The position numbers and the translations under genes were made by a program. Positions 1 to 6,791 of a stretch of DNA of 28,034 nt are shown one piece after another. Under the pieces are notes generated by a model, which searched no databases, was not told where the DNA came from, and worked only from the letters and a program-made list of their open reading frames with translations. Origin of the DNA: a virus; IMG/VR virus record IMGVR_UViG_3300044612_000288, positions 1 through 28,034 of that record; one strand, given 5' to 3'. The first letter of the stretch is position 1, and each line of letters begins with the position of its first letter.

Positions 1-1
1 C

Positions 2-166
2 ATCGCCATAGAAACCAAGGCTGGCAAGGGAAAGACAACTGCATTACAAGAGCGAGAACTATCACGAATAGCAGAAAGTGGCGGTGTTACGTTTGTTATT
101 AATGAAGACAATCTCGATGACTTAGGACTTTATTTTATGACGTTTGATGACGATGGGAGATGCTGA
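2..166 (+). CDS. VRR-NUC domain nuclease, C-terminal part (5' end cut by window edge)
   Basis: The frame is open from the first bases to TGA at 164-166, giving 54 residues. It opens with IAIETKAGKGK and continues ALQERELSRI..SGG, then a short acidic tail. The E-x-K pair (ETK, codons 4-6) followed by a conserved Q about a dozen residues later matches the second half of the VRR-NUC fold. VRR-NUC is a PD-(D/E)XK-type nuclease family common in phages as a stand-alone protein of about 90-120 aa. The first acidic catalytic residue would lie upstream of the window. Family members act as structure-specific or resolvase-like nucleases, and a role in processing replication or recombination intermediates is inferred. 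The stop overlaps the next start (TGATG). Confidence 0.72.
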   Translation: MAIETKAGKGKTTALQERELSRIAESGGVTFVINEDNLDDLGLYFMTFDDDGRC

Positions 167-399
167 TGAGAGCAAAGAAAGAGTATGAAAGATGGTGTGC
201 ATTAGAAAGAATGTGGGAGGAATCTCGATTTGGTGCAATGCAAGAAAAGGCATATATCGCTGGGTTTAGTAAAGCGATAGAATTGGTTGAACAATCTTTA
301 CGAGGAGAAGCAAATGAGCAAACTAAATACATTCCGCAAGTTGAGGGCTATCGAGAACGAACCTCAGAAACCATCGTTCCAGTATGCCGTGGAATCTAA
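166..399 (+). CDS. Small hypothetical phage protein
   Basis: 77 residues, unrecognised. I start it at the ATG at 166, which overlaps the previous stop and has GGGAG six bases upstream (155-159). An in-frame ATG at 160 would sit on top of that Shine-Dalgarno site. The first ~50 residues are charged and look helical (MRAKKEYERWC..., then KAIELVEQSLRGE). The last ~28 codons (314-399) are overprinted by the next gene in another frame and look less protein-like. The true functional part may therefore be the N-terminal half. No domain is recognised. Confidence 0.6.
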   Translation: MRAKKEYERWCALERMWEESRFGAMQEKAYIAGFSKAIELVEQSLRGEANEQTKYIPQVEGYRERTSETIVPVCRGI

Positions 400-532
400 T
401 TCAAAGTTCGTGTGGACAACAGGCGCAGACGTAATGAAAACGTGGAAACGTCATGGCTTTGTTCCACCTACCGAGTATCGTGACGATTACTTCTTCAAGA
501 AGAATCGTGAGGGAAAGGAGAACAATGAGTGA
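314..532 (+). CDS. Small hypothetical phage protein
   Basis: 72 residues beginning MSKLNTFRKLRAIENEP. The start at 314 is chosen because CGAGGAGAAGC gives a good Shine-Dalgarno site 7-8 bases upstream; the same frame has an earlier ATG at 287 without one. The protein is basic and aromatic in its second half (VFWTT-like region, then DDYFFKKNREGKENNE). No known domain is recognised. It overlaps the preceding gene by 86 bases and the next by 8, as expected of densely packed phage early genes. Confidence 0.65.
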   Translation: MSKLNTFRKLRAIENEPQKPSFQYAVESNSKFVWTTGADVMKTWKRHGFVPPTEYRDDYFFKKNREGKENNE

Positions 533-719
533 GCAAGATAAAGAATACCTAGAGTCTTTGTATGCTGGCTTTGCTATGGTTGGGTTACTAATAAACGGAG
601 ATCATTCCTTTGAAGAAATCCCATCCTTATCAAAACAGCTTGCAAAGGCAATGTTGGTAGAAGAGCCCGATAAGGGCATTGTTGCAGTAAAACGTCGTTT
701 TATTAAAAAGGAGAAGTGA
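525..719 (+). CDS. Small hypothetical phage protein
   Basis: 64 residues starting MSEQDKEYLESLYAGF. The start at 525 has AAAGGAG at 514-520, five bases upstream, and overlaps the end of the previous gene. An acidic N-terminus precedes a short hydrophobic patch (GFAMVGLLING) and a lysine-rich C-terminus (RRFIKKEK). The patch is too short and polar-flanked to call a membrane segment. Function unknown. It is followed after one base by the DUF3310 gene, so the two are almost certainly cotranscribed. Confidence 0.65.
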   Translation: MSEQDKEYLESLYAGFAMVGLLINGDHSFEEIPSLSKQLAKAMLVEEPDKGIVAVKRRFIKKEK

Positions 720-720
720 A

Positions 721-1230
721 ATGAAACATGGAGTAACTCGTAAGAAAATTCTTGCCTACATGCGCAAGAACCCCAATTCGAAACCTAAAGAAGTAGCAAA
801 GGCGGTTGGTGTTGGTATCTCGTGTGTGTATAACGTAACGTATCAGCTTAGAAAAGAACTAAAAGCGACCCAAAGAGTTGTGGAAGCTAAGTTAAATACC
901 TTACCTCATGAAGCAGAAGTAAAGCGTGTAAAAGGCTTACTAAATACCATTACACAAGGTGCAGTTCGGCGAAGAATTCAAGGTTGGAATCCTGATGACA
1001 ACCCAAATTACCTAGTGCGTCAAGTCGATGTTGTTAATCACCCAGCGCATTACAAAGTTGGTGGCATAGAAGTTATAGATTTCATCGAGTCCAAAGGCTT
1101 AACTTATAACTTAGGTAATGTTGTCAAGTATGTCTCTCGTGCGGATCATAAGGGAAACAAACTTGAAGATTTGAAGAAGGCGCAATGGTATCTTAACCGT
1201 GAAGTATCTACCTTGGAGAAGTCACAATGA
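721..1230 (+). CDS. Winged-helix N-terminus fused to DUF3310 (SaV-like) domain
   Basis: 169 residues with AAGGAG at 708-713 upstream of ATG. Residues ~5-50 (RKKILAYMRKNPNSKPKEVA...GVGISCVYNVTYQLRKEL) have the pattern of a winged helix-turn-helix: a helix, then PKEVAKAVGV and a recognition-like helix. Residues ~104-163 start with VNHPAHYKVGGIEVIDFIE and include GNVVKYVSRADHKGN and DLKKAQWYLNRE, the signature of DUF3310. That family is widespread in phages and, to my knowledge, includes the T7 gp1.7 nucleotide kinase type proteins. A nucleotide-metabolism role is therefore possible, and DNA binding by the N-terminal part is inferred. The gene overlaps the following secreted microprotein by four bases. 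Confidence 0.8.
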   Translation: MKHGVTRKKILAYMRKNPNSKPKEVAKAVGVGISCVYNVTYQLRKELKATQRVVEAKLNTLPHEAEVKRVKGLLNTITQGAVRRRIQGWNPDDNPNYLVRQVDVVNHPAHYKVGGIEVIDFIESKGLTYNLGNVVKYVSRADHKGNKLEDLKKAQWYLNREVSTLEKSQ

Positions 1231-1379
1231 AGAAACTAATTGCGTTTGGATTCGCCGCCATGTTGTCATCTAGCATATTTGCTCAATCAACTGTCATTTG
1301 CGAGACTGATCGCAACGGTAGGATGTGTTGCTGGGATACAAAGGTTTACGGACCTTGGCGTCCGATTACTTGCGGTTAA
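1227..1379 (+). CDS. Small secreted cysteine-rich protein (50 aa, signal peptide)
   Basis: 50 residues, starting in an ATGA overlap with the DUF3310 stop. GGAG at 1215-1218 serves as a weakly spaced ribosome site. The N-terminus is a textbook Sec signal peptide: MKK, a hydrophobic core (LIAFGFAAMLSS), then SIFA followed by Q, predicting cleavage after residue 19. The mature ~31 residues hold four cysteines (C25, C34, C35, C49) and several aromatic/proline residues (CCWDTKVYGPWRP). Two disulfides in the periplasm or outside the cell are inferred. The role is unknown; exclusion of other phages, envelope remodelling or lysis control are possibilities. It is the last gene before a strong terminator. 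Confidence 0.72.
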   Translation: MKKLIAFGFAAMLSSSIFAQSTVICETDRNGRMCCWDTKVYGPWRPITCG

Positions 1380-1388
1380 ATATTCATA

Positions 1389-1421
1389 GGGGATAACGCT
1401 TGTGCGTTGTTCCCTTTTTTT
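1389..1421 (+). terminator. Rho-independent terminator
   Basis: An 11-bp stem pairs 1389-1399 (GGGGATAACGC) with 1404-1414 (GCGTTGTTCCC) using two G-T wobbles. It has a four-base loop TTGT and is followed directly by seven T (1415-1421). It lies 10 bases after the secreted protein's stop and separates the first small-gene unit from the polymerase unit. Confidence 0.9.
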
Positions 1422-1453
1422 GTAGCTTTTGGTTTTGTTATTTAAGGAGAAGT

Positions 1454-3343
1454 GTGGATTTAATTACTTTAGATTTTGAGACGTACTACGCTCAAGACTA
1501 CTCGCTGACCAAATTGACAACTGAGGAATACATCAGAGACAAGCGCTTTGAGGTAATCGGTGTCGGTGTCAAGGTTGGCGAGGGTAAAACCGAGTGGTTC
1601 TCAGGATCGCACATCGAGATCCAAAAATACCTTTCCACCCTCCCGTGGAACGATTCTGCTCTCCTCTGTCACAACACAATGTTTGATGGGGCGATTCTTG
1701 CTTGGCGCTTTGGCATCAAGCCCTCTCTATATTTAGATACATTGTGCATGGGTCGTGCGGTGCATGGTGTAGATGTCGGTGGCTCTTTAGCATCGCTAGT
1801 TGAGCGCTACAAATTAGGCGAGAAAGGCAAGGAGGTTATCGAAGCCAAGGGCAAGCAGATAACTGGTTTCACCTCTTTAGAACTCGAGCGCTACGGCGAA
1901 TACTGCAAGAACGATGTCGAGCTAACTTTTAAGCTTTTCCAAGTATTGTCGAGTGCGTTTCCGAAAGAAGAACTCCAGCTCATTGATTTAACTCTGCGCA
2001 TGTTTATTCACCCCGTACTGGAAGTTGATGATGCGTTGCTGGTTCAGCGTTTGGATGAGCTAAAGCATGAAAAGTTACAGTTATTAGGGACGCTCAAGGA
2101 GAAGCTAGAGTGTGAGAATGAAGAAGCGGTGCGCAAGAAGTTAGCAAGTAACAAGCAGTTTGCCGAGTTACTACAAACATTTAACGTACCTGCCCCGATG
2201 AAAGAGTCCAAGACTACGGGCAAGAACACCTACGCTCTTGCTAAGAATGACGAAGGCTTCATTGCGTTGACAGAACATGAAGACCCGTTTATACAACAGC
2301 TATGTGCGGTGCGTCTTGGTACTAAATCTACAATCGAAGAGTCAAGGATAGAAAGGTTCATTGATGTTGGTTCTCGCAATAAAGGTCGTTTGCCTATTCC
2401 TCTTAAGTATTATGGCGCTCATACTGGTCGTTGGGCTGGTTCTGACAAGGTTAACTTTCAAAATCTCCCCTCCCGTGATGCTAAAAAGAAGACGCTCAAA
2501 AATGCCGTTGTCGCCCCCGAAGACTACGTTGTAATTAACTGCGACTCCTCACAGATTGAGGCTCGTGTCTTAGCGTGGTTGGCTGGGCAAGACGATGTGG
2601 TTGAGCAGTTTGCCAAAGGCGAAGATGTTTATTCTATCTTTGCTACATCAGTCTATGAGCGACCCATCAGTAAGAAAGATCCTATTGAAAGGTTCGTGGG
2701 TAAGACCTGTATCTTGGGACTTGGCTACGGGACTGGCGCATTAAAGTTACAGCACACACTAAAGACAACACCCCCTGGGGTTGTGATTGACGAGACAGAG
2801 TCCAAACGGATTGTGGACTTGTATAGAGAGAAGAACGCCAAGATTATTAGTTTATGGAAGAAAGCCGATAAAGCCATTGGGGATATGGCTAATTGGGAGG
2901 ACACCAAACCATATTACCTAGGTAAACACAGATGCCTGACTGTAACCAAAGAAGGCATAAAACTACCAAACGGGCTGTACATTCGCTATCCAAACCTAGA
3001 ACTCAACCCTGAGAAAGCTAATAGCGGATACATATATCAGTCACGCAAAGGCCCCGTGTCTCTGTGGGGCGGATCTGTGGTGGAGAACGTAGTCCAAGCG
3101 CTAGCTAGGATTATCGTGGGTCAGCAGATGATTAAGTTGACTGAGCGCTATCGACCTGTGCTAACAGTTCACGACGCTGCGGTGTGTGTAGTTCCCGAAG
3201 ACGAGGTAGATGAGGCTTGTGCTTGGATTGTCGAGGTCATGTCAAAGCCACCCGAGTGGGCGAAAGGGTTGCCTGTGGCGTGTGAAGCGCATTACGGACA
3301 GAACTACGGAGAGATGGAGGAGTGGAAAAATGTACGTCATTAA
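1454..3343 (+). CDS. DNA polymerase family A with 3'-5' exonuclease domain
   Basis: 629 residues replicating the phage genome in the cytoplasm. I choose the GTG at 1454, preceded by AAGGAG (1444-1449); the frame is open further upstream through the terminator, which is not credible. The exonuclease domain shows Exo I D7-F-E9, Exo II with N74 and D78, and Exo III Y150-x3-D154, so proofreading looks intact. The polymerase domain shows TGR (324-326), motif A with D364 (CDSSQIEAR), motif B R413-x3-K417-x7-Y425-G, and motif C VHD with D574. All catalytic residues expected for family A are present. Motif B carries L where many polymerases have F or Y at the dNTP-selecting position. No 5'-3' exonuclease domain is present, as usual for phage enzymes. 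The next gene starts inside its last codons. Confidence 0.95.
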   Translation: MDLITLDFETYYAQDYSLTKLTTEEYIRDKRFEVIGVGVKVGEGKTEWFSGSHIEIQKYLSTLPWNDSALLCHNTMFDGAILAWRFGIKPSLYLDTLCMGRAVHGVDVGGSLASLVERYKLGEKGKEVIEAKGKQITGFTSLELERYGEYCKNDVELTFKLFQVLSSAFPKEELQLIDLTLRMFIHPVLEVDDALLVQRLDELKHEKLQLLGTLKEKLECENEEAVRKKLASNKQFAELLQTFNVPAPMKESKTTGKNTYALAKNDEGFIALTEHEDPFIQQLCAVRLGTKSTIEESRIERFIDVGSRNKGRLPIPLKYYGAHTGRWAGSDKVNFQNLPSRDAKKKTLKNAVVAPEDYVVINCDSSQIEARVLAWLAGQDDVVEQFAKGEDVYSIFATSVYERPISKKDPIERFVGKTCILGLGYGTGALKLQHTLKTTPPGVVIDETESKRIVDLYREKNAKIISLWKKADKAIGDMANWEDTKPYYLGKHRCLTVTKEGIKLPNGLYIRYPNLELNPEKANSGYIYQSRKGPVSLWGGSVVENVVQALARIIVGQQMIKLTERYRPVLTVHDAAVCVVPEDEVDEACAWIVEVMSKPPEWAKGLPVACEAHYGQNYGEMEEWKNVRH

Positions 3344-3491
3344 AGATGAGAACGGCGAGACTATGCGCACTGTGCATCGGCAAGAAGAAGCAAGACAGAT
3401 TGTGCAAAGCCGAGAGGGTTGGACATTTAAATGCGTACGCAAACCCGTACGCAAAGTTGACTTGTCAATGTTAGAGGAGGCACCATTTTGA
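3330..3491 (+). CDS. Small basic hypothetical protein
   Basis: 53 residues (MYVIKDENGETMRTVHRQEE...). The ATG at 3330 overlaps the polymerase stop and follows GGAGG at 3317-3321. The protein begins with a beta-like segment and a Glu/Arg-rich helix, then VRKPVRKV, encoded by two copies of a 10-base repeat (3434-3455). Its shape (short beta strands, one helix, a GWTFK turn) suggests a small compact fold, but I recognise no family. Its stop overlaps the next start. Confidence 0.6.
   Translation: MYVIKDENGETMRTVHRQEEARQIVQSREGWTFKCVRKPVRKVDLSMLEEAPF
3434..3455. repeat. Direct repeat CGTACGCAAA x2
   Basis: CGTACGCAAA occurs at 3434-3443 and again at 3446-3455, separated by CC. Each copy contains the palindrome CGTACG. 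The repeat is coding (VRKPVRK), so simple codon-level duplication is the plain explanation; a protein-binding site is only a possibility. Confidence 0.6.
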
Positions 3492-3958
3492 AGACATTAG
3501 AAGAGGGAGCCAAGATGCTACTGGTAGCTTGGATAAAGAACTGGACAATGCGGACACTATTAGGTGTTCTATATGACAACACAAGGCAAAAGCTAGATCA
3601 AGAGTTTGCTGATGACTGTGCAAAAAACTTTCCATTCATGCCAAATCATTTATATTGGTATGCGTCGCATGGCGGTTCTGGTTTAGAAGTACGTCGATTT
3701 ATTGCGGAGGCTTACCCAAAACTAAGTGATCGCTTGTGGGATTTAAAAGATCCCAAAGACTGCCTAAAGCATGCTGAGTATGTACAGAAACAAAAAGCAA
3801 AAGATATTAGAGTGAAAGCTAAGTACGGGCATCAAGAAACATTAGAAAGAGCAAAAGAAAGACGAGAGTATCGAGCTTCTACTATTGGTTATCGGGAATC
3901 AAGAGAAGCTTTTAAGAAACACGGGCGTAGCGCTTGGACAACAGTAAAGGCAAGATGA
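3488..3958 (+). CDS. Hypothetical phage protein, 156 aa
   Basis: I start it at TTG 3488, which overlaps the previous stop and has a perfect AGGAGG at 3475-3480, seven bases upstream. The alternative ATG at 3515, behind GGGAG, would give MLLVAWIKNW and 147 residues. The middle contains an aromatic patch (FPFMPNHLYWYASHGG) and EVRRFIAEAYPKLSDRLWDL. The C-terminal third is a long, strongly basic, probably helical segment (KAKYGHQETLERAKERREYR). That tail would suit nucleic-acid binding, but no family is recognised. It sits in the polymerase operon. Confidence 0.6.
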   Translation: MKTLEEGAKMLLVAWIKNWTMRTLLGVLYDNTRQKLDQEFADDCAKNFPFMPNHLYWYASHGGSGLEVRRFIAEAYPKLSDRLWDLKDPKDCLKHAEYVQKQKAKDIRVKAKYGHQETLERAKERREYRASTIGYRESREAFKKHGRSAWTTVKAR

Positions 3959-4131
3959 TGATAGTCACAATACTCAATATGTTTGCCCTGTTTATCGCTA
4001 CCTGTGCGGTGCTGATATTTGCGGTGGTGTTTAGCTTCTTCTTGTTCATTATGTATGCCTGCGTACACATTGGCTGGAGAGAGATTAAAGGCATGTCGTT
4101 GTCTGAACTATGGAATAGGATTCAGAAATGA
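3958..4131 (+). CDS. Small membrane protein
   Basis: 57 residues from ATG 3958, chosen over ATG 3955 because AAAGG at 3946-3950 is better spaced; the start overlaps the previous TGA. Residues ~2-36 are almost continuously hydrophobic (MIVTILNMFALFIATCAVLI, then FAVVFSFFLFIMYACV). That is enough for two short or one long membrane segment. A polar tail (WREIKGMSLSELWNRIQK) follows. It is an inner-membrane protein by inspection. Holin-like size and topology are noted, but the gene lies in a replication operon away from any lysis gene, so function stays open. Confidence 0.62.
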   Translation: MIVTILNMFALFIATCAVLIFAVVFSFFLFIMYACVHIGWREIKGMSLSELWNRIQK

Positions 4132-4301
4132 GAAAGGTTAGCATACGAACAGTTGAAAATACTATTGGGCTGGCACGTAGTGTTGCTAATGGAACAACCA
4201 AATTTCCTTTTGTGGGCTATTGCGCAGACCTAATGGAAAAAATGCTTGAAGAAATTAAAGAAGCAAGAAGTAAACAAACTAAAAAGGAAACTAAATGTTA
4301 G
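4128..4301 (+). CDS. Small hypothetical protein
   Basis: 57 residues starting at an ATGA overlap with the membrane protein's stop. The sequence begins MRKVSIRTVENTIGLARSVA and ends in a lysine-rich amphipathic helix (LMEKMLEEIKEARSKQTKK). No good Shine-Dalgarno is seen, so translational coupling is likely. No domain is recognised. The next gene (glycosyltransferase) starts seven bases before its stop. Confidence 0.5.
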   Translation: MRKVSIRTVENTIGLARSVANGTTKFPFVGYCADLMEKMLEEIKEARSKQTKKETKC

Positions 4302-5068
4302 AAAATGTAGAAGCAATACAAGCACCAAAGCCCGCTAAATTATTTGTAGCTACACCGATGTATGGTGGGCTATGCACAGGCGGTTACACCATGGGCATTC
4401 TTAACTGTGTGCAGACGTTCTCGCCACGGGGTATTCAAATGTATTACTCGTACATGATGAATGAGTCTCTAATTACTCGTGCCCGCAACGGCATGGCTTA
4501 TGATTTTATGCAGTCAGACGCAACACATCTGATGTTCATTGATGCCGATATTAGCTTTGATCCAAAAGACATTGTTCGCATGATTGATGCTGACAAAGAT
4601 ATTATCTGCGGTCTATATCCTAAAAAAGAAATTAACTGGCAGTTAGTACATGATGCAGTCAAAAAGGGTGTTGACTATAAAGACTTGGGTAACTACACAG
4701 GATCGTTTGTAGTAAACCTAGTGGGCGGTGCGATGGAAAGCACAGGCAATATTAATGTACCAATGGAAATTGACAACGGCGGTACAGGATTCATGCTTAT
4801 CAAGCGTAACGTATTTGAGACATTAAAACCCTTAGTGCCAACCTATACCAACGACATGATTCTCATTGTTGATAAGAACCCACAGAAGAAAATCATTAGC
4901 GAGTTCTTTGATACCAGCATTGATGAGGATACAAACCGATTGCTATCCGAGGACTACCACTTCTGCAAGATTGCTCGCAAAGCTGGCTTCAAAGTATATG
5001 CGGCGCCTTGGGCAAACCTAACGCATAGCGGTACGTATAACTTTAGCGGTCAACTACCAAGGGGATAA
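4295..5068 (+). CDS. GT-A-type glycosyltransferase (phage family)
   Basis: 257 residues with AAGGAAAC just upstream. KLFVATPMYGG is the first beta strand and loop; NESLITRARNGMAYDFMQSD precedes THLMFIDADISFDP, where D83-A-D85 is the DxD motif that binds the metal and sugar nucleotide. ADKDIICGLYPKK and NGGTGFMLIKRNVFE are typical of a glycosyltransferase-like family common in uncultured and marine phages. SEDYHFCKIARKAGFKVYA and a late His (LTHSG) complete the fold. The donor and acceptor (DNA base, virion protein or host glycan) cannot be read from sequence. It leads a cassette with the next two genes, spaced two bases from the following gene. Confidence 0.82.
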   Translation: MLENVEAIQAPKPAKLFVATPMYGGLCTGGYTMGILNCVQTFSPRGIQMYYSYMMNESLITRARNGMAYDFMQSDATHLMFIDADISFDPKDIVRMIDADKDIICGLYPKKEINWQLVHDAVKKGVDYKDLGNYTGSFVVNLVGGAMESTGNINVPMEIDNGGTGFMLIKRNVFETLKPLVPTYTNDMILIVDKNPQKKIISEFFDTSIDEDTNRLLSEDYHFCKIARKAGFKVYAAPWANLTHSGTYNFSGQLPRG

Positions 5069-5069
5069 G

Positions 5070-5705
5070 ATGACTTTTCTAGTCGCCAACATCCCGCCAG
5101 TTAAATGCTTTGTGCGTACTGAGTTTTTGTACAATCACGAGCACGGACACGGCATTCTTGAACCCTGCGTATGGATGACCGCCAAAGCAATAAAGGGGCA
5201 AGCTTTTCGTGTCGAGTCACTGCTTACAAACTACGGAGCGTTGTACGACAAATTGCCTATCAGTGCTTACGTATGGAAAGAAGTAGCCGAACCTTTGCCG
5301 TTAGATCATTTACAAATATGGGACTGCCTGTCTTACGATATGGCAGTGATTGAGAAGTCCAATCTGCGTGGGTTAAAGGTTAAATTCTTTGGCAAGGATA
5401 AACAGTTTCATTTTGGTAACTACTTGTTTACGATTGACTTTGCAAGTCCTGATGCTAACCGTTTGGATACTAGCTTTAGCGAAGGTGTTGAAGAACATAA
5501 GTCATACAACTTTATTAAGCTAGATAATGGGCAGTTTGCTTGCCAACCCAATAACCGATGCCTATGGTATGACGTATCTTTGGTTCCTGCCGTATTTAAA
5601 ATACCTGACTTCAAGATACCTACGGAAGTGTATAGCGTTGAGAATCATGCTAAGTGGAGTGCCAAAGACGAATGGTTCTATAACTTTGAGGAGATTAAAA
5701 AATGA
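5070..5705 (+). CDS. Conserved phage protein of unknown function, partner of the glycosyltransferase
   Basis: 211 residues beginning MTFLVANIPPVKCFVRTEFL, with CAAGGGGAT (around 5059) as ribosome site. Phrases such as NHEHGHGILEPCVWM, AIKGQAFRVESLLTNYGAL and LDHLQIWDCLSYDM look like a conserved family I associate with phage genomes, often beside this kind of glycosyltransferase. No enzymatic motif is evident and I cannot name a function. There is no signal peptide or membrane segment. Its last codons overlap the FkbM start (ATGA), so the three genes look translationally coupled and may share a pathway. Confidence 0.7.
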   Translation: MTFLVANIPPVKCFVRTEFLYNHEHGHGILEPCVWMTAKAIKGQAFRVESLLTNYGALYDKLPISAYVWKEVAEPLPLDHLQIWDCLSYDMAVIEKSNLRGLKVKFFGKDKQFHFGNYLFTIDFASPDANRLDTSFSEGVEEHKSYNFIKLDNGQFACQPNNRCLWYDVSLVPAVFKIPDFKIPTEVYSVENHAKWSAKDEWFYNFEEIKK

Positions 5706-6436
5706 TACCTAATTGCGAACTAGTAAAAGCAGACGGCACACAGTTCCTTGTGTTCAAAGGGCAAGACTTAATCTCAAATCACTTAAAGCACGAACTATAC
5801 GAAAACGATATACATCAATTGAGCCTTAAACTTTTAATTAACGAACCTGCGGGTGAAGTGTTAGACATTGGCGCTAACTTAGGTACGTTCTGTGTACCCT
5901 TGGCTAGAAAAGTAGCTAAGCATATCTACCATGCCTTTGAGCCACAACGGATAGTCTATTACCAACTATGCGCTAATACTTTTATTAACGGACTAGATAA
6001 TGTCCATTGCCATAACTTTGGGATGTCTGACAGAGAAGAACGGTTAGTACTGACCATGCCTGACTATACAACTGAGGGTAACATTGGTGCGTTTAGCATG
6101 GACAAAGAAGTTCGGGAGAATGCATACGAGTGTAAAACCGAGGGTGTCAAAGAGCCGTTAGTAGTATTTACCTTGGACTCAGGGGCACACAAAAACGTAC
6201 GTCTGATTAAGATCGATGTAGAAGGGCACGAGCTTGAGGTTATTAAAGGCGGTATTGAGACTATCAAAAAGAACAATTACCCACCAATCATCTTTGAAGC
6301 CTGGACATGGAAGCCATGGTTTGAGCCTAAGCGTAAGACCCTATTTGAATATTTAAAAGGTCACGGCTATGATATACAACAGCTAGGACACAACAATCTA
6401 GCTCAACACCCTAACCATGGAAAGACGCCAAAATGA
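5702..6436 (+). CDS. FkbM-family SAM-dependent methyltransferase
   Basis: 244 residues. Motif I is VLDIGANLGTF (D55 starts the Gly-rich SAM loop), followed by the acidic post-I strand in YHAFEPQ. The hallmark FkbM segment IKIDVEGHELEVIKGG has D172, E174 and H176. The C-terminal part (PPIIFEAWTW, then LFEYLKGHGYDI) also fits the family. FkbM enzymes O-methylate small molecules and sugars, so methylation of a sugar placed by the upstream glycosyltransferase is a natural inference. GAGG in its leader (5688-5691) provides a ribosome site. Overlap of four bases on both sides. Confidence 0.88.
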   Translation: MIPNCELVKADGTQFLVFKGQDLISNHLKHELYENDIHQLSLKLLINEPAGEVLDIGANLGTFCVPLARKVAKHIYHAFEPQRIVYYQLCANTFINGLDNVHCHNFGMSDREERLVLTMPDYTTEGNIGAFSMDKEVRENAYECKTEGVKEPLVVFTLDSGAHKNVRLIKIDVEGHELEVIKGGIETIKKNNYPPIIFEAWTWKPWFEPKRKTLFEYLKGHGYDIQQLGHNNLAQHPNHGKTPK

Positions 6437-6657
6437 CAACTTTTACGACTGAAGACAGGATTAATGCCACGTCTGATTTAGAACCTATTCCTTTTGCTGG
6501 ACTAGTAGACCTAAATAAACCTGAGATGAGTAGGCAAGATATTGCCGATGTCTTGGGTACAAGTCGTCAAACTGTTACAAACATCGAAGAAAGAGCGCTA
6601 AAAAAGATTCGTGCTGAATTATTTAAGCGTGGCATTGAGAAAGAAGATTTACTGTGA
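6433..6657 (+). CDS. Stand-alone sigma-70 region 4-like HTH protein
   Basis: 74 residues. After an acidic/proline leader (~1-30), residues ~31-66 read EMSRQDIADVLGTSRQTV then TNIEERALKKIRAEL. This is the pattern of the sigma-70 region 4 helix-turn-helix (E-I-A..LG.SR..V..IE..AL.K.R). Regions 1-3 of a sigma factor are absent. By analogy it could bind the host RNA polymerase beta flap or -35 DNA and redirect transcription, for example toward the late minus-strand operon; this is inference. It could equally be a plain HTH repressor. Starts by ATGA overlap with the methyltransferase. Confidence 0.72.
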   Translation: MTTFTTEDRINATSDLEPIPFAGLVDLNKPEMSRQDIADVLGTSRQTVTNIEERALKKIRAELFKRGIEKEDLL

Positions 6658-6791
6658 TTAGTGTAGAAGAACTTAAAAAAGAGATGGAAAAGTATTATCA
6701 ATGGTTAGACAAGCTTGATGAACCTGAAGTTACTCCAGAAGAGGAAGAAGAGTGGCGCAGATTAGAAAAACAGAGTAATATGTCAAAATGA
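6654..6791 (+). CDS. Small acidic hypothetical protein
   Basis: 45 residues from GTG 6654, overlapping the previous stop (GTGA). It fills the space exactly to the nuclease start (ATGA overlap at 6788). The sequence is almost entirely charged and helical (SVEELKKEMEKYYQWLDKLD, then EEEEEWRRLEKQ). No family recognised. The tight fit between two genes is the main support; the Shine-Dalgarno site is weak. Confidence 0.5.
   Translation: MISVEELKKEMEKYYQWLDKLDEPEVTPEEEEEWRRLEKQSNMSK

Noticed and set aside
135-332. Minus-strand open frame of 65 codons
   Set aside because: Antisense shadow of two well-supported plus-strand genes with ribosome sites.
1400-1453. 18-codon N-terminal extension of the DNA polymerase
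   Set aside because: It would begin inside the terminator loop and encode a Cys/Phe-rich stretch; GTG 1454 has AAGGAG in front.
3958-4131. Holin
   Set aside because: Size and hydrophobicity fit, but no lysis neighbour is present and topology is unclear; kept as small membrane protein.
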